A DNA stretch of 64,000 nt from Nitrososphaerota archaeon (lineage in GTDB: Archaea > Thermoproteota > Nitrososphaeria > Nitrososphaerales > Nitrosopumilaceae), in the NCBI GenBank assembly GCA_021325595.1, contig JAJPGX010000013.1, forward strand, positions 1-64,000, given 5' to 3'. Position 1 is the first letter of the stretch. The number at the start of each line of letters is the position of its first letter. Made by a program: the position numbers and the translations under genes. Shown in pieces: positions 44,024 to 53,622 of this stretch. Under the pieces are notes generated by a model, which saw nothing but the letters and a program-made list of their open reading frames with translations, searched no databases and had not been told where the DNA came from.

Positions 44024-45313
44024 TTGGAAAAATATGATTTTGCAATAATTGGTGGGGGGTTACTTGGAACCTCAATCTCCTACTGGATATCATCGCTTTA
44101 CGATGTCAAAATAGTCGTAATCGAAAAAGAATCAGATGTAGGAATGCATACAAGTAGCCGTAATACAGGAGTTGTACATTCTCCATTTTATCTAAATCCT
44201 GATAAAAAAGGCAAGATTGCAAGAGCTGCGTTTTTATCACATGAAATGTGGAAAATTTTTGCGCAAAAGAAAAACTTACCATATAAAACAGTAGGCACAC
44301 TTGAAGTCGCATTAGATGAAGCACAACACAAGGTATTGGAAAAATACCTGGTATGGGGACCCAAGAATGGGATGAATGAAAATGACATGGAATTACTTGA
44401 TGGTACCGATGTTAAAAAAAGAGAACCCAACGTAGAATCTTATTCTGCTATATTTTGCAAAACTGACTCTGTTGTGGATTATGGAGCATTTACACGTAAA
44501 TTAAAAGAAGAATCACAAAAAAATGGAACAAAGTTTTTAGTAAATAGTAAAGTTGAGACAGTAGAAAACATCAACAACGAGACAGTTTTGACATTATCTA
44601 ACACTAAACAAACACATTCTAGATATGTCATAAATTGTGCTGGAGGATACTCACTTGATATTGCAAAGAAATTTGGATTACTAACAGACTACGGAAGCCT
44701 GCATTTTCGAGGTGAATATTGGATAGCAGAAAAAGAATATGCAAATCTAGCAAGAACCAACATCTATTCTGTTCCAAACTATCAAGACTTTCCATTTCTT
44801 GATCCCCATTGGATATTACGTGTTGATGGAAAAAGTGAGATAGGGCCAAATGCCGTGCCCGTACCTAGCCCTGAGACATATTCTGGTTATGTTGGAGACA
44901 TTGAAGTTTTCATATCTAAATTATCTGAAGTGCTAACTACTAATACAAGAAAATTGCTTTTCAATCCTGATTTTATGAGTCTAGTATCAAAAGAATGGTT
45001 GAGCTCTGTATCAAAATCTGTTATGATAGAGAGGGTACAACGGTTCTTACCAAAAGTAAAACCAGAATTTTTCTCAGAAAGAGGAACTGCTGGAATTAGA
45101 ACTCCAATTATAACACCTGATGGGAAGTTCGTTTCAGATGCTATGGAATTAGAAGGTCCAAACTCATATCATATACTAAATTATAACTCACCTGGGGCTA
45201 CAGGTGCGCCAGCATATTCAGCATATCTAATTCAAACCCTCCAAGAAAAGGGAATACTGGATAAGAGAACAAAGCCAAAAGATTCTATATGGAATTTTGA
45301 AAACATCAAATGA
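44024..45313 (+). CDS. lhgO: FAD-dependent oxidoreductase, L-2-hydroxyglutarate oxidase (LhgO)-like
   Basis: This 429-residue DAO-family flavoprotein starts with the FAD Rossmann motif FAIIGGGLLGTSISYW. It then shows HTSSRNTGVVHSPFYLNP, a pattern close to LhgO proteins. RGTAGIRTPIITPDG and NSPGATGAPAYSAYL mark the second FAD contact. LhgO oxidises L-2-hydroxyglutarate to 2-oxoglutarate, passing electrons to quinone or oxygen. The exact substrate is not proved. TTG 44024 has a TCTATTAAA element about 25-33 bases upstream. Confidence 0.85.
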   Translation: MEKYDFAIIGGGLLGTSISYWISSLYDVKIVVIEKESDVGMHTSSRNTGVVHSPFYLNPDKKGKIARAAFLSHEMWKIFAQKKNLPYKTVGTLEVALDEAQHKVLEKYLVWGPKNGMNENDMELLDGTDVKKREPNVESYSAIFCKTDSVVDYGAFTRKLKEESQKNGTKFLVNSKVETVENINNETVLTLSNTKQTHSRYVINCAGGYSLDIAKKFGLLTDYGSLHFRGEYWIAEKEYANLARTNIYSVPNYQDFPFLDPHWILRVDGKSEIGPNAVPVPSPETYSGYVGDIEVFISKLSEVLTTNTRKLLFNPDFMSLVSKEWLSSVSKSVMIERVQRFLPKVKPEFFSERGTAGIRTPIITPDGKFVSDAMELEGPNSYHILNYNSPGATGAPAYSAYLIQTLQEKGILDKRTKPKDSIWNFENIK

Positions 45314-45404
45314 CATCTTTATGATTTCATATCTTTGAAGCCTATCATAATAGATGAAGCGAATATTCAATCAAGATTAATATTCTAAAACAATCAAGTA
45401 TGTT

Positions 45405-45671
45405 TTGTTGTTTCCTGAACATTGTTCTATCAGAGAAAAAGGATTAGATTGTCAAATGCCTCCAGAGTTTGTAATCTCAATTAAGGCAAAAGACGGTGCT
45501 GAGTATATGGTGGGAGTAACATGTGACAGGCACAAAAAATCTTTTATAGAAAAACTCGAGACGTTGCAAAAAGAATGCAAGATCCCACAAGGAACCATTG
45601 ATTTTGGTATGTTAAAACCAGTTGGCACCAACTGTATCAGAATTGATCCTAATGATCTAATTGAGCTTTGA
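45405..45671 (+). CDS. Hypothetical Cys-containing protein (88 residues)
   Basis: I do not recognise this protein. It starts at TTG 45405 (a second TTG follows directly). Five cysteines occur: HCSIREKGLDCQMPPEF, VTCDRHKK, QKECKIPQG and TNCIRID, so zinc binding is possible. The middle reads as beta strands (FVISIKAKDGAEYMVGVTC) followed by a helix. It overlaps the convergent dehydrogenase gene by 23 bases. Confidence 0.6.
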   Translation: MLFPEHCSIREKGLDCQMPPEFVISIKAKDGAEYMVGVTCDRHKKSFIEKLETLQKECKIPQGTIDFGMLKPVGTNCIRIDPNDLIEL

Positions 45672-46623
45672 CTTGATACATTGGTCTTTTTCCAGAAAGA
45701 GCTAAAACAAGATTCTTTACTGTAATTCTTGCCATTTCTGATCTTGTTTCTATGGTTGCACTTCCACTATGAGGTGTGATTACAACATTCTTCATTTTCG
45801 TAAATGGGTGTTTATTTGAAATGGGTTCATTCTCAAATACATCAAGACCTGCACCTGCTATCATTTTATTTTTTAATGCAAAAACAAGATCATGCTCATT
45901 TACAATCATTCCACGTGCAGTATTTATTAAAAATGCAGTCTTTTTCATTTTTTTTAATAGTTTTAAATTTATGATATTATGTGTTTGTGGTGTGTATGGT
46001 GAATGTATGCTAATCACATCACTTTTTGTAAATAACTCATTTAAGGAAACATATCTTGCACCAAGTTTTTTTTCTTCGTTGACGGCCAATCTCTTCCTGT
46101 TATGATATAGTATTTTCATATCAAATCCCAATGCTCGTGTTGCAACCGCTCTTCCAATTCGTCCCATTCCAAAGATTCCAAGTGTCTTTCCATAAAGATC
46201 AGTTCCAAGAAACTCATAGGGGCCAAATATTACATTCCATTTGTTTTTGCGGATCAGATGATCTCCTTCTGTTATCCTTCTAAATATTGCAAGTAACAAG
46301 GCCATTGTTAGATCAGCTGTTGCTCTAGTCAAAACTTCTGGAGTGTATCCTACAACAATTCCTTTTTTTATTGCAGATTTGACATCGATGTGATTATACC
46401 CAACGCTAAAAGTGGAAATAGCCTTAAGTTTTCTTCCTGCTTTTATGACCTCTTCATCTATGTTATCATATGGATAACAAACAAGACCATCCTTATCTTT
46501 GATTCTTGATATAAGCAGTTCTCTTGGCATGGGTATCTTTCCAGCATAGATCTCTACATCATGGCGTTTTTTGAGCTCCTTTATAGCAAAATCATGTAAT
46601 GGCCTTGTTAATAGAATTTTCAA
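45649..46623 (-). CDS. D-isomer-specific 2-hydroxyacid dehydrogenase (glyoxylate/hydroxypyruvate reductase-like)
   Basis: This 324-residue NAD(P)-dependent enzyme has the nucleotide motif LGIFGMGRIGRAVATRAL near residue 150. It also has the catalytic Arg region FLINTARGMIVNEHDL and the catalytic His in VVITPHSGSATIETR. The N terminus MKILLTRPLHDFAIKEL and ISTFSVGYNHIDV fit glyoxylate/hydroxypyruvate reductases rather than phosphoglycerate dehydrogenase, which is longer. TTG 46623 lies about 27 bases after a TTTAAAAT-type element. Confidence 0.88.
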   Translation of the reverse strand: MKILLTRPLHDFAIKELKKRHDVEIYAGKIPMPRELLISRIKDKDGLVCYPYDNIDEEVIKAGRKLKAISTFSVGYNHIDVKSAIKKGIVVGYTPEVLTRATADLTMALLLAIFRRITEGDHLIRKNKWNVIFGPYEFLGTDLYGKTLGIFGMGRIGRAVATRALGFDMKILYHNRKRLAVNEEKKLGARYVSLNELFTKSDVISIHSPYTPQTHNIINLKLLKKMKKTAFLINTARGMIVNEHDLVFALKNKMIAGAGLDVFENEPISNKHPFTKMKNVVITPHSGSATIETRSEMARITVKNLVLALSGKRPMYQVKAQLDH

Positions 46624-46648
46624 TTGATTTTATTCTTATTTTATTCCA

Positions 46649-46658
46649 TTTTAAATAT
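46649..46658 (-). promoter_or_regulatory. TATA-like element for the hydroxyacid dehydrogenase gene
   Basis: An AT-rich TTTAAA-containing element lies about 26-35 bases before TTG 46623 on the minus strand, in the divergent spacer. Confidence 0.4.
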
Positions 46659-46674
46659 CTCGCATTCAAAAATC

Positions 46675-46688
46675 ATTTATAATTAATA
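46675..46688 (+). promoter_or_regulatory. TATA-like element for the 46-residue Cys-rich gene
   Basis: ATTTATAATTAATA is centred about 25 bases before TTG 46707. Confidence 0.4.
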
Positions 46689-46706
46689 CATGTAATCATT
46701 AATCAA

Positions 46707-46847
46707 TTGAAACACAAACACAAAGAAGAATTTGCTATTTGTGTGCAATGTGGTAATGCACTTGAAAAATGTGTATGTGTTTGTCCATTTTGTGGAGAAC
46801 GGGACAAGTGTGAGTGCGCCTTATTTGATGCGGCAACTGGTGGATGA
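46707..46847 (+). CDS. Small Cys-rich zinc-ribbon-like protein (46 residues)
   Basis: A TTG-initiated frame encodes 46 residues with eight cysteines at positions 12, 15, 22, 24, 26, 29, 35 and 37 (ICVQCGNALEKCVCVCPFCG, then ERDKCEC). The CxxC-CxC-CxxC-CxC order suggests one or two zinc sites. A TATA-like element stands about 25 bases upstream, and the frame fills the gap before the oxidoreductase genes. It is too short for standard gene finders. It might be a regulator or metal-handling protein; no function can be given. Confidence 0.68.
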   Translation: MKHKHKEEFAICVQCGNALEKCVCVCPFCGERDKCECALFDAATGG

Positions 46848-46897
46848 ATTTTTTTATTCAAAAATCATAGCATTGTTAATATGCAGTGACTATCTAG

Positions 46898-48820
46898 GTG
46901 AATTTATTGAGTTCAATTGATCTAACTTGGGTTATAGGTGGACCTCAGGGTGGGGGAGTTGAAACCGCAGCCAACATTTTTGCTGGTGCCTGTGCTGGCT
47001 GTGGTTTGAAAGTTTTTGGCAAAAGAGAATATTATTCAAACATCAAAGGGGAACATAGCTATTTTGGAGTACGTGTATCTGATAAAATAATAAGATCAAA
47101 TGTTTCTGGTATTACAATACTTGTAGGTTTTGACGCTGAAACCCTCTTTCGACATATTGAAGATGTAGTAAACGATGGAGCAATTGTTTATGAAACAGAT
47201 CTTACATCTGTGAAGATAGATGAAGTAGCTACTCTTGATGATCTATTCAAGCAAAGATTTGTGGAATATCTTTCATCAAAAAATAAACCAACAACAATTC
47301 AGGGAGCATTGGATTCTGCAAAAGAAAGGGGTGTGACACTTTACCCAGTATCATTTAAGACAATTCTTAGTAATCTAGCAGATGAGACAAAAAATCCAAA
47401 AATGCGTGGAATGTTTCGTATGCAAAATGTTCTTGCGGTATCTATATCATTAGGATTGCTTGGGTTGCCACCCGATACTCTTCTTACATCGGTAGATTCT
47501 GTCTTCTCAAGAAAGAAAGATATTGCTGAAATGAATCGAAACGCAGCAAATTATACTTACAACTTTGCTACTGCAAAATATCCAAAATTCAAATATCAGT
47601 TGACACCTATATCGAAACAACCAGGAACCATATTGGTTCAAGGATTTCAATCAACAGGCATAGGAAAAATTGCATCAGGTTGTAGATTCCAATCATATTA
47701 TCCAATTACGCCTGCATCAGACGAAAGTGTATATCTTGAATTACATGAAATATTTGATGTAGAGAATAATAGACCTGGTTCAATATTTGTGGTTCAAGCT
47801 GAAGATGAAATCTCTGCAATTGGAATGGTAATTGGAGCAGCATTAACCGGAACACGCGCATCAACGAGTACTTCTGGTCCAGGCTTTTCCCTAATGGCTG
47901 AAGCTCTTGGATGGGCAGGCATAAACGAAGTGCCAATTGTTGTTACGTTGTATCAAAGGAGTGGACCATCTACTGGCCTTCCAACAAGGCATGGTCAAGA
48001 TGACTTACTTTTTGCAATACATGCGGGGCATGGTGAATTTCCAAGGATTGTTTATGCGTCTGGTGATATCGAAGAAGGATTTTATGATACTGCAAAATGT
48101 TTCAATTTTGCAGAAAATTTTCAATTACCAGTAATTCACATGATGGATAAATTCATAGCAAGTACAGTAGCAACTGTACAAAAATTTGATATTAATAAAA
48201 TATCTATAGAGCGCGGAAAACTTCTTGATAAAATCGATACTCCAGGATACAAAAGATTTGCACCATCATCTGATGGTATATCTCCAAGGTCTAGGCTTGG
48301 ACTAGAAAATGGAATCTTTTGGAATACTGGAGATGAGAGCGATGAATATGGTCATATCTCTGAAGATCCTGTAAATCGTATTACTATGATGGACAAGAGA
48401 GCACACAAAGCTGAACTGGCCTTGCAAAAGATACCAAAGGAAGATCAAGCAATAAATCATGGAATATACGATTTTTGTATAGTTAGTTGGGGTTCAACCA
48501 AAGGACCAATTCTTGATGCAATTGAGATGCTCAAGAAAGATGGACATAAGGTAGGTTTTATTCAAATAAAACTACTAAATCCATTCCCATCTGATTATTT
48601 GAAAACTCTATTTGAAAATGTGAAAACTGTTATAGATATTGAAGCAAATCACTCAGGGCAACTGGGTTCGTTATTCAATGAATATATGGATCGTAAGGTA
48701 GACTATTACATATTGAAATATACTGGCCGACCAATGACATGTACTGAAGTTTATGATTCTTTAAAGAAAATTCTTGAAAACAAGGCAGAAAGGAAACAGG
48801 TGTTGACATATGGTGTCTAA
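46898..48820 (+). CDS. korA: 2-oxoacid:ferredoxin oxidoreductase, fused gamma-alpha subunit
   Basis: This 640-residue protein has an N-terminal gamma domain ([20 protein letters not shown], residues about 10-200). An alpha (pyrimidine-binding) domain contains [19 protein letters not shown] and [18 protein letters not shown]. With the beta subunit it converts a 2-oxoacid, CoA and oxidised ferredoxin to acyl-CoA and CO2, or the reverse. 2-oxoglutarate and pyruvate are both possible substrates. The start is GTG 46898. It overlaps the beta-subunit gene by 11 bases. Confidence 0.92.
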   Translation: MNLLSSIDLTWVIGGPQGGGVETAANIFAGACAGCGLKVFGKREYYSNIKGEHSYFGVRVSDKIIRSNVSGITILVGFDAETLFRHIEDVVNDGAIVYETDLTSVKIDEVATLDDLFKQRFVEYLSSKNKPTTIQGALDSAKERGVTLYPVSFKTILSNLADETKNPKMRGMFRMQNVLAVSISLGLLGLPPDTLLTSVDSVFSRKKDIAEMNRNAANYTYNFATAKYPKFKYQLTPISKQPGTILVQGFQSTGIGKIASGCRFQSYYPITPASDESVYLELHEIFDVENNRPGSIFVVQAEDEISAIGMVIGAALTGTRASTSTSGPGFSLMAEALGWAGINEVPIVVTLYQRSGPSTGLPTRHGQDDLLFAIHAGHGEFPRIVYASGDIEEGFYDTAKCFNFAENFQLPVIHMMDKFIASTVATVQKFDINKISIERGKLLDKIDTPGYKRFAPSSDGISPRSRLGLENGIFWNTGDESDEYGHISEDPVNRITMMDKRAHKAELALQKIPKEDQAINHGIYDFCIVSWGSTKGPILDAIEMLKKDGHKVGFIQIKLLNPFPSDYLKTLFENVKTVIDIEANHSGQLGSLFNEYMDRKVDYYILKYTGRPMTCTEVYDSLKKILENKAERKQVLTYGV

Positions 48821-49775
48821 TCTAGCAGATTACAAGACCGAAGTTCACAATGACTGGTGTCCTGGATGTGGAGACTTTGGAATAGTAAATGCAATTCAAA
48901 TGGCATTGGCAGAGATGGAAATCCCACGTAATAAGGCAGCAATTTTTTCCGGAATAGGATGTTCAGGAAAAACATCACATTTCATCAACACATATGGTGT
49001 TCATACACTACATGGTAGAGTATTGACTTTTGCTCAGGGCGCCAAACTTGCAAATCCTGAAATGACGATAGTTGCAGCTGGTGGTGATGGTGATGGACTT
49101 GGAATTGGTGCAGGTCACTTTGTTGCAGCAGGTAGAAGAAACGTTGACATGACATATCTTATATTCAATAATGCAGTTTATGGTTTGACAAAAGGACAGG
49201 CCTCACCCACATTAAAGCTTGGTCTAAAAACAAAATCACTTCCTGAACCCAACGTAAACCAATCTGTAAATCCAATTGCTCTTGCAATAGCAAGTGGATT
49301 TACTTTTGTTGCTCGAGGATATGCTTATGATGTTAGACAGCTAAAAGATCTGATAATTGCAGCAGTTAGACATAAGGGACTAGCATTTCTTGATGTACTA
49401 CAACCATGCCCAACCTATAATGATATCAATACTAGAGATTGGTTTGCAGGGATGGATAACATTGATGAGATTACAAAAAAACCAAGACCCAGAATTTACA
49501 AACTAGAGGATACGGGGTATGATCCTGTGGTCCACATAGACTCACCAGAAGAAGAAAATGAAAAACTTACACAGGCATTAATAAAATCAAATGAATGGGA
49601 CACAAAAATCCCAACGGGCATATTTTACAGAAATGAAACTACTGCACCATATGAAGAAAGAATGTCAGAAAGAATTCCTAACTATCTTGAAAATCCTCCA
49701 GCAAAACAAGAAATTTCCTCTGGGAGTAGAGCCATTACTAATATTAGCAAATTACTATCTTCGCTGGAGGTCTAG
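48810..49775 (+). CDS. korB: 2-oxoacid:ferredoxin oxidoreductase, beta subunit
   Basis: This 321-residue subunit binds thiamine diphosphate and a 4Fe-4S cluster. The cluster cysteines are visible in [20 protein letters not shown] and LQPCPTYND. The TPP motif is [16 protein letters not shown] through to [14 protein letters not shown]. It is translationally coupled to the gamma-alpha gene. There is no separate delta ferredoxin-domain gene, so external ferredoxin must be used, as in the two-subunit archaeal class. Confidence 0.93.
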   Translation: MVSNLADYKTEVHNDWCPGCGDFGIVNAIQMALAEMEIPRNKAAIFSGIGCSGKTSHFINTYGVHTLHGRVLTFAQGAKLANPEMTIVAAGGDGDGLGIGAGHFVAAGRRNVDMTYLIFNNAVYGLTKGQASPTLKLGLKTKSLPEPNVNQSVNPIALAIASGFTFVARGYAYDVRQLKDLIIAAVRHKGLAFLDVLQPCPTYNDINTRDWFAGMDNIDEITKKPRPRIYKLEDTGYDPVVHIDSPEEENEKLTQALIKSNEWDTKIPTGIFYRNETTAPYEERMSERIPNYLENPPAKQEISSGSRAITNISKLLSSLEV

Positions 49776-49852
49776 AATATTAATATCATATATGTACCAA
49801 GAATAATGGTTACCGATAATCATATTATGGTGATATAGGAGTAATTCTTGCG

Positions 49853-50287
49853 TTGAATCTGGAGGAAGTAAACAAAATATTTAGACAATCAATAATCAAA
49901 GGTTACTTTGAGCCAAGTCTTTTAAAACTAGATTTCAAAAAATCTAACATAAAACATCCTATAATAAGAGAGGATGGTTTAATGCAAGATAATCTTCTGC
50001 ATCTTTTCTTTGATTTAGAAACCGGTTCTGATTACCCAGATGGTGATGAATGGTTCATGGCAGAACTTCTTTTTCCTTATAGCATAAAACTTCCAGACTC
50101 TCTGAAAGGACCAGATTACTTTAGCACGATGTCTATTGGTGAAAACAAAAATTTCTGGAGACATAGAGAACTTATCCGATACAAGTATGGAAAATCAAAA
50201 AAACTTGAAGAATCTCTGGACTTTTTGGAAAAAAAATACCGAGAATTACACTCTCTTTTGGAACCCTTAGAAAAAGATATCAAATAA
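49853..50287 (+). CDS. Hypothetical protein (144 residues)
   Basis: I do not recognise this protein. It starts at TTG 49853 (MNLEEVNKIFRQSIIKGYFE). It has a mixed N-terminal half (HLFFDLETGSDYPDGDEWFM) and a helical Lys/Glu-rich C terminus (KKLEESLDFLEKKYRELHSL). No signal peptide or metal motif is visible. It overlaps the next, convergent gene by eight bases. Confidence 0.55.
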   Translation: MNLEEVNKIFRQSIIKGYFEPSLLKLDFKKSNIKHPIIREDGLMQDNLLHLFFDLETGSDYPDGDEWFMAELLFPYSIKLPDSLKGPDYFSTMSIGENKNFWRHRELIRYKYGKSKKLEESLDFLEKKYRELHSLLEPLEKDIK

Positions 50288-50813
50288 TATTCCATTCATT
50301 TTTAGAAAATGAATATCTCTCATCGCCTGCTACTGCATGATCAATATTCCATCTTCCACTGGCTTCATCAAAACTATATGATACCTCTGTAATGCTTTTA
50401 GGCATCTTTTGTGGATCTAAATGGTATTGCAACAGCTCTAATACAAAATCTATCTTATCAATTGCAGCATCAAACATTCGTCTCTCATCTGAGTCAATAG
50501 TGAACTTGACGCTTGGTTTTCCTGAGAATTTGATATAAACAACTATACTTTTTCCTCTACCTCTTCTTCTTTTCATCTCCTTTAGGATTTCTTTGGTTTT
50601 TTCCCATTTTGTACTACCAAACCATTTGAAGAATGCATCGTTGAATTCAGATGGAAAAGTAATGTCAACCATTGTAGTGAATTCACCATCTTGATCTGTT
50701 GTGGGGGTTTCCTCTACTCTGAAGAGGCTATGTAACAAACTATAGATGACTTCTAATTCCCAAGGTGAAATTCCATAGAATTTGAATGCTAGTGGAAGAT
50801 TGGACGAACTCAT
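50280..50813 (-). CDS. Hypothetical protein (177 residues)
   Basis: I do not recognise this protein. It begins MSSSNLPLAFKFYGISPWEL. A strand-rich section (SIVVYIKFSGKPSVKFTID) is followed by helix (RRMFDAAIDKIDFVLELLQYHL) and a final beta part. No enzyme motif, signal or membrane segment is visible. The short basic run KEMKRRRGRGKS could contact nucleic acid. ATG start at 50813. Confidence 0.58.
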   Translation of the reverse strand: MSSSNLPLAFKFYGISPWELEVIYSLLHSLFRVEETPTTDQDGEFTTMVDITFPSEFNDAFFKWFGSTKWEKTKEILKEMKRRRGRGKSIVVYIKFSGKPSVKFTIDSDERRMFDAAIDKIDFVLELLQYHLDPQKMPKSITEVSYSFDEASGRWNIDHAVAGDERYSFSKNEWNII

Positions 50814-50910
50814 TTAAAATTAATGTTAAAATTTTATAATTAAGGTTATCCAATAGGAAGATCAAATCCTCATATGAAAAAGCCGACTCGGATTATGCAG
50901 CCTGTCAGTA

Positions 50911-51462
50911 TTAGATTGTCATCAAATACTTGGCCAAGTACAAACCACCTATTGTAGCTATTACAAACACCATCGGCTTCCATGCAAGTACTGGAAAACT
51001 AGGCATCGATAGTTTGACTTTGTAATTGTCTATTACGGCATTAACATATTTTCTAATTCGTTCATTCCAGATTTTATACTCAATTTGATGCTTTTTCAAT
51101 AATGCTTCTACCTCATACAATACAGGGGTTCGCTGGCAGAACAAGTGCTGTAGGTAATCACGTGATACTTCGACTTCTGCATGAATTGCTACTAGTCCCT
51201 TCTTCATTTCCAAAAGTCTTACATGCATTTCCCATGGTTTTTTTAGCTTAAGCGATAGTCCATGTCCTATTTGTTTTGATTGTTTGTGTTCAAACTTGAC
51301 ATGGGTAAATCCTTCATTTGAAAAGATCTTTAACAGTTCATCTACACTTTTCTTTACAACTATGGTGAGTTGTTCTACTCCGTTTGTATCCACCTTGACT
51401 CTATCGCTAATCCCCCCTAGTAGGGATATTGTCTTTGGATACTTGGTAAGGAATTCTACCAT
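50911..51462 (-). CDS. Tail-anchored hypothetical protein (183 residues)
   Basis: I do not recognise this protein. The soluble part is beta/alpha (VEQLTIVVKKSVDELLKIFS, KKPWEMHVRLLEMKKGLVAI, YLQHLFCQRTPVLYEVEALL). It is followed by a basic stretch and a C-terminal hydrophobic segment (MVFVIATIGGLYLAKYLMTI), which suggests a tail anchor in the membrane with the domain inside the cell. It sits next to cofE on the same strand, 42 bases after it. Confidence 0.6.
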   Translation of the reverse strand: MVEFLTKYPKTISLLGGISDRVKVDTNGVEQLTIVVKKSVDELLKIFSNEGFTHVKFEHKQSKQIGHGLSLKLKKPWEMHVRLLEMKKGLVAIHAEVEVSRDYLQHLFCQRTPVLYEVEALLKKHQIEYKIWNERIRKYVNAVIDNYKVKLSMPSFPVLAWKPMVFVIATIGGLYLAKYLMTI

Positions 51463-51504
51463 AAGCTTTGGCTCAAATTTGACTCTATTAAAACTATGTT
51501 TATC

Positions 51505-52284
51505 CTAAATTCGCATACCTAGTCCACGAACATAGACACACTGCTCATATGGTATTGCCATCTCGTCTTTGCCTATTTTTCTATCTGTTATGCTTACCGA
51601 CGAATCTCTTATGAGAACATGTGGTATTGCTTCTGAACCTTCCCCCATCTTCAAATTAGCTATTGTTGCTAGATCATCTGCGATTGCCTGAAAAGTAACT
51701 TTGAGTGGATTTTCATGTAAATCCTTTTGTCCTCTTAGATCGGAAGTAGGCTCTATTCCTGCACAGGAAATTGCAACACCAACTGTACCTACGCGACCAG
51801 GCATTAATCTACTATCTGTAATAATCATTCCTACGTGTACCCCGAATTTCAGAAAAAATTTTCTTCTAATTTGTTCTGCAATAAGATATGGATCATCAGG
51901 ATACAAAATAACCTGACCTGTTTTTGTATTGGATTTATCAATTCCCGCATTTGGAGCAATGATGTTATCAGAAGATGTTATGACAAAACCAGGAATGCCT
52001 CCAAATATCATGTCTGATTCTCTTAGTATCAATTCTGCTATGTTTGGTTTGATTCTAAACTTTGATCCAATTTTTTCTGCATCCGATGAAGGAACTACAT
52101 TCTTGCTTTCAATTATACGTCCCTGTGAATTTGCTATATACTTGCTTGATATGACAATTACATCACCATTTTCTGGCTTGATGTAGTTTTTATTAAGATC
52201 AGATACAATATTTTCAAAAAGATCAAACTCTTCTGTCTTGATAGTGGTTCTTATGGGAAAGACTGTAAGCACCATGTTTTTCAC
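51505..52284 (-). CDS. cofE: Coenzyme F420-0:L-glutamate ligase
   Basis: This 259-residue enzyme adds glutamate to F420-0. Family segments seen are VIVISSKYIANSQGR, IIAPNAGIDKSNTKTGQVIL, ITDSRLMPGRVGTVGVAISC and GIEPTSDLRGQKDL. F420 is made by thaumarchaea, where its enzymes are still poorly known. The start is GTG 52284, or ATG 52275 three codons later. It is divergent from the first isomerase gene and 42 bases upstream of an unknown tail-anchored gene. Confidence 0.93.
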   Translation of the reverse strand: MKNMVLTVFPIRTTIKTEEFDLFENIVSDLNKNYIKPENGDVIVISSKYIANSQGRIIESKNVVPSSDAEKIGSKFRIKPNIAELILRESDMIFGGIPGFVITSSDNIIAPNAGIDKSNTKTGQVILYPDDPYLIAEQIRRKFFLKFGVHVGMIITDSRLMPGRVGTVGVAISCAGIEPTSDLRGQKDLHENPLKVTFQAIADDLATIANLKMGEGSEAIPHVLIRDSSVSITDRKIGKDEMAIPYEQCVYVRGLGMRI

Positions 52285-52350
52285 TTTGGATGATATTCCT
52301 ATTTAGGGTTCTGCAAACGTTTTAATTGAAAATACAGTACATTTTTCATA

Positions 52351-53622
52351 TTGAATATTACGGAAAAAATTCTTGCTAGAGCTTCAGGTAAATCTACGGT
52401 CTCTCCAGGAGATGTGGTTTTTGTAAGTGTGGACAAGGTAATGATTCACGATGTATCTGGTCCAGGAGTAATTGCAGTATTTGAGAAATTGAAAAAGGCA
52501 GGGATGAAGATTGACCATATCTGGGATCCACAAAAAGTCTGGGTCACGGAAGATCACTTTGTTCCAGCTGCCGACAAAGTATCTGCACAAAATGTGGTAT
52601 TATTAACCAATTTTACCAAACAATTTGGCATAACCAAACATTTCAAGTACGGTATGGGGCAATATGGTATATGCCACACCTTGTCTCATGAGGAGGCTAT
52701 GGTGTTACCAGGCGAGGTATATGTTGGAGGCGATTCTCATACTAATACAACTGGTGCCATGGGGGCTTTTGCAGCCGGTCTTGGCCATACCGATGTTGCT
52801 TATGTTCTACTGAATGGAAAGATATGGTTCAAAGTTCCTGAAACATTATACTTCAAGATAAATGGAACACTTCCTAGTCATGTTATGGCAAAAGATCTTA
52901 TCTTGAAAATAATTGGAGACATTGGGACTGATGGAGCTGCTTACAAGACTATGCAGTTTGGGGGTTCTGGTATATCAGAGATGTCTGTTGAAGAAAGACT
53001 AACCTTGACAAATATGACTACCGAAGCTGGCGCCAAAAGTGGAATAATAGAGCCGGATCAAAAAACACGAGATTACCTAGCAGAAAGAGGAGTAACAAAA
53101 TACAATGAAGTTCATGGGGATCCAGATGCACGTTATGAAAAAATATTCGAATACGAGGCCTCTGAATTAGAACCTACTGTCGCAAAACCATTTTCACCTG
53201 AAAATATTTCTGTTGCACGAGATTTGTCGTCGGTTGAGCTTGACAAGGCATACATTGGCTCCTGCACTGGTGCAAAACTAGAAGACTTGAGAGCAGTTGC
53301 AAAAATTCTCAAAGGTAGACAAGTAAAAATAAGAACAGAAGTATTACCAGCAGCAATTTCAATATTTAAAAAAGCAATGGATGAAGGACTGTTAAAAATA
53401 TTCATGGATGCAGGAGTTGTAGTTGGACCTCCTACATGTGGTGCATGTTGTGGCGCACATATGGGGGTATTAGCAAAAGATGAGGTATGTGTGAGTACTA
53501 CAAACAGAAACTTTCCTGGAAGGATGGGACATGTAGAATCCAAAACATACCTTGCATCACCACTTGTTGCAGCAGCTTCTGCAGTCACAGGAAAAATTAC
53601 TGACCCGAGGGACCTAAAATGA
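52351..53622 (+). CDS. leuC: Isomerase (3-isopropylmalate dehydratase/homoaconitase type) large subunit, archaeal type
   Basis: This 423-residue aconitase-family large subunit belongs to the shorter archaeal LeuC/HacA class. The 4Fe-4S ligands are in YIGSCTGAKLEDL and VVGPPTCGACCGAHMG. GDSHTNTTGAMGAFAAGLGH is the usual core. It acts with the small subunit encoded next (four-base overlap). It could isomerise isopropylmalate, citramalate or homocitrate. TTG 52351 has TTTTAATTG about 26 bases upstream. Confidence 0.9.
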   Translation: MNITEKILARASGKSTVSPGDVVFVSVDKVMIHDVSGPGVIAVFEKLKKAGMKIDHIWDPQKVWVTEDHFVPAADKVSAQNVVLLTNFTKQFGITKHFKYGMGQYGICHTLSHEEAMVLPGEVYVGGDSHTNTTGAMGAFAAGLGHTDVAYVLLNGKIWFKVPETLYFKINGTLPSHVMAKDLILKIIGDIGTDGAAYKTMQFGGSGISEMSVEERLTLTNMTTEAGAKSGIIEPDQKTRDYLAERGVTKYNEVHGDPDARYEKIFEYEASELEPTVAKPFSPENISVARDLSSVELDKAYIGSCTGAKLEDLRAVAKILKGRQVKIRTEVLPAAISIFKKAMDEGLLKIFMDAGVVVGPPTCGACCGAHMGVLAKDEVCVSTTNRNFPGRMGHVESKTYLASPLVAAASAVTGKITDPRDLK

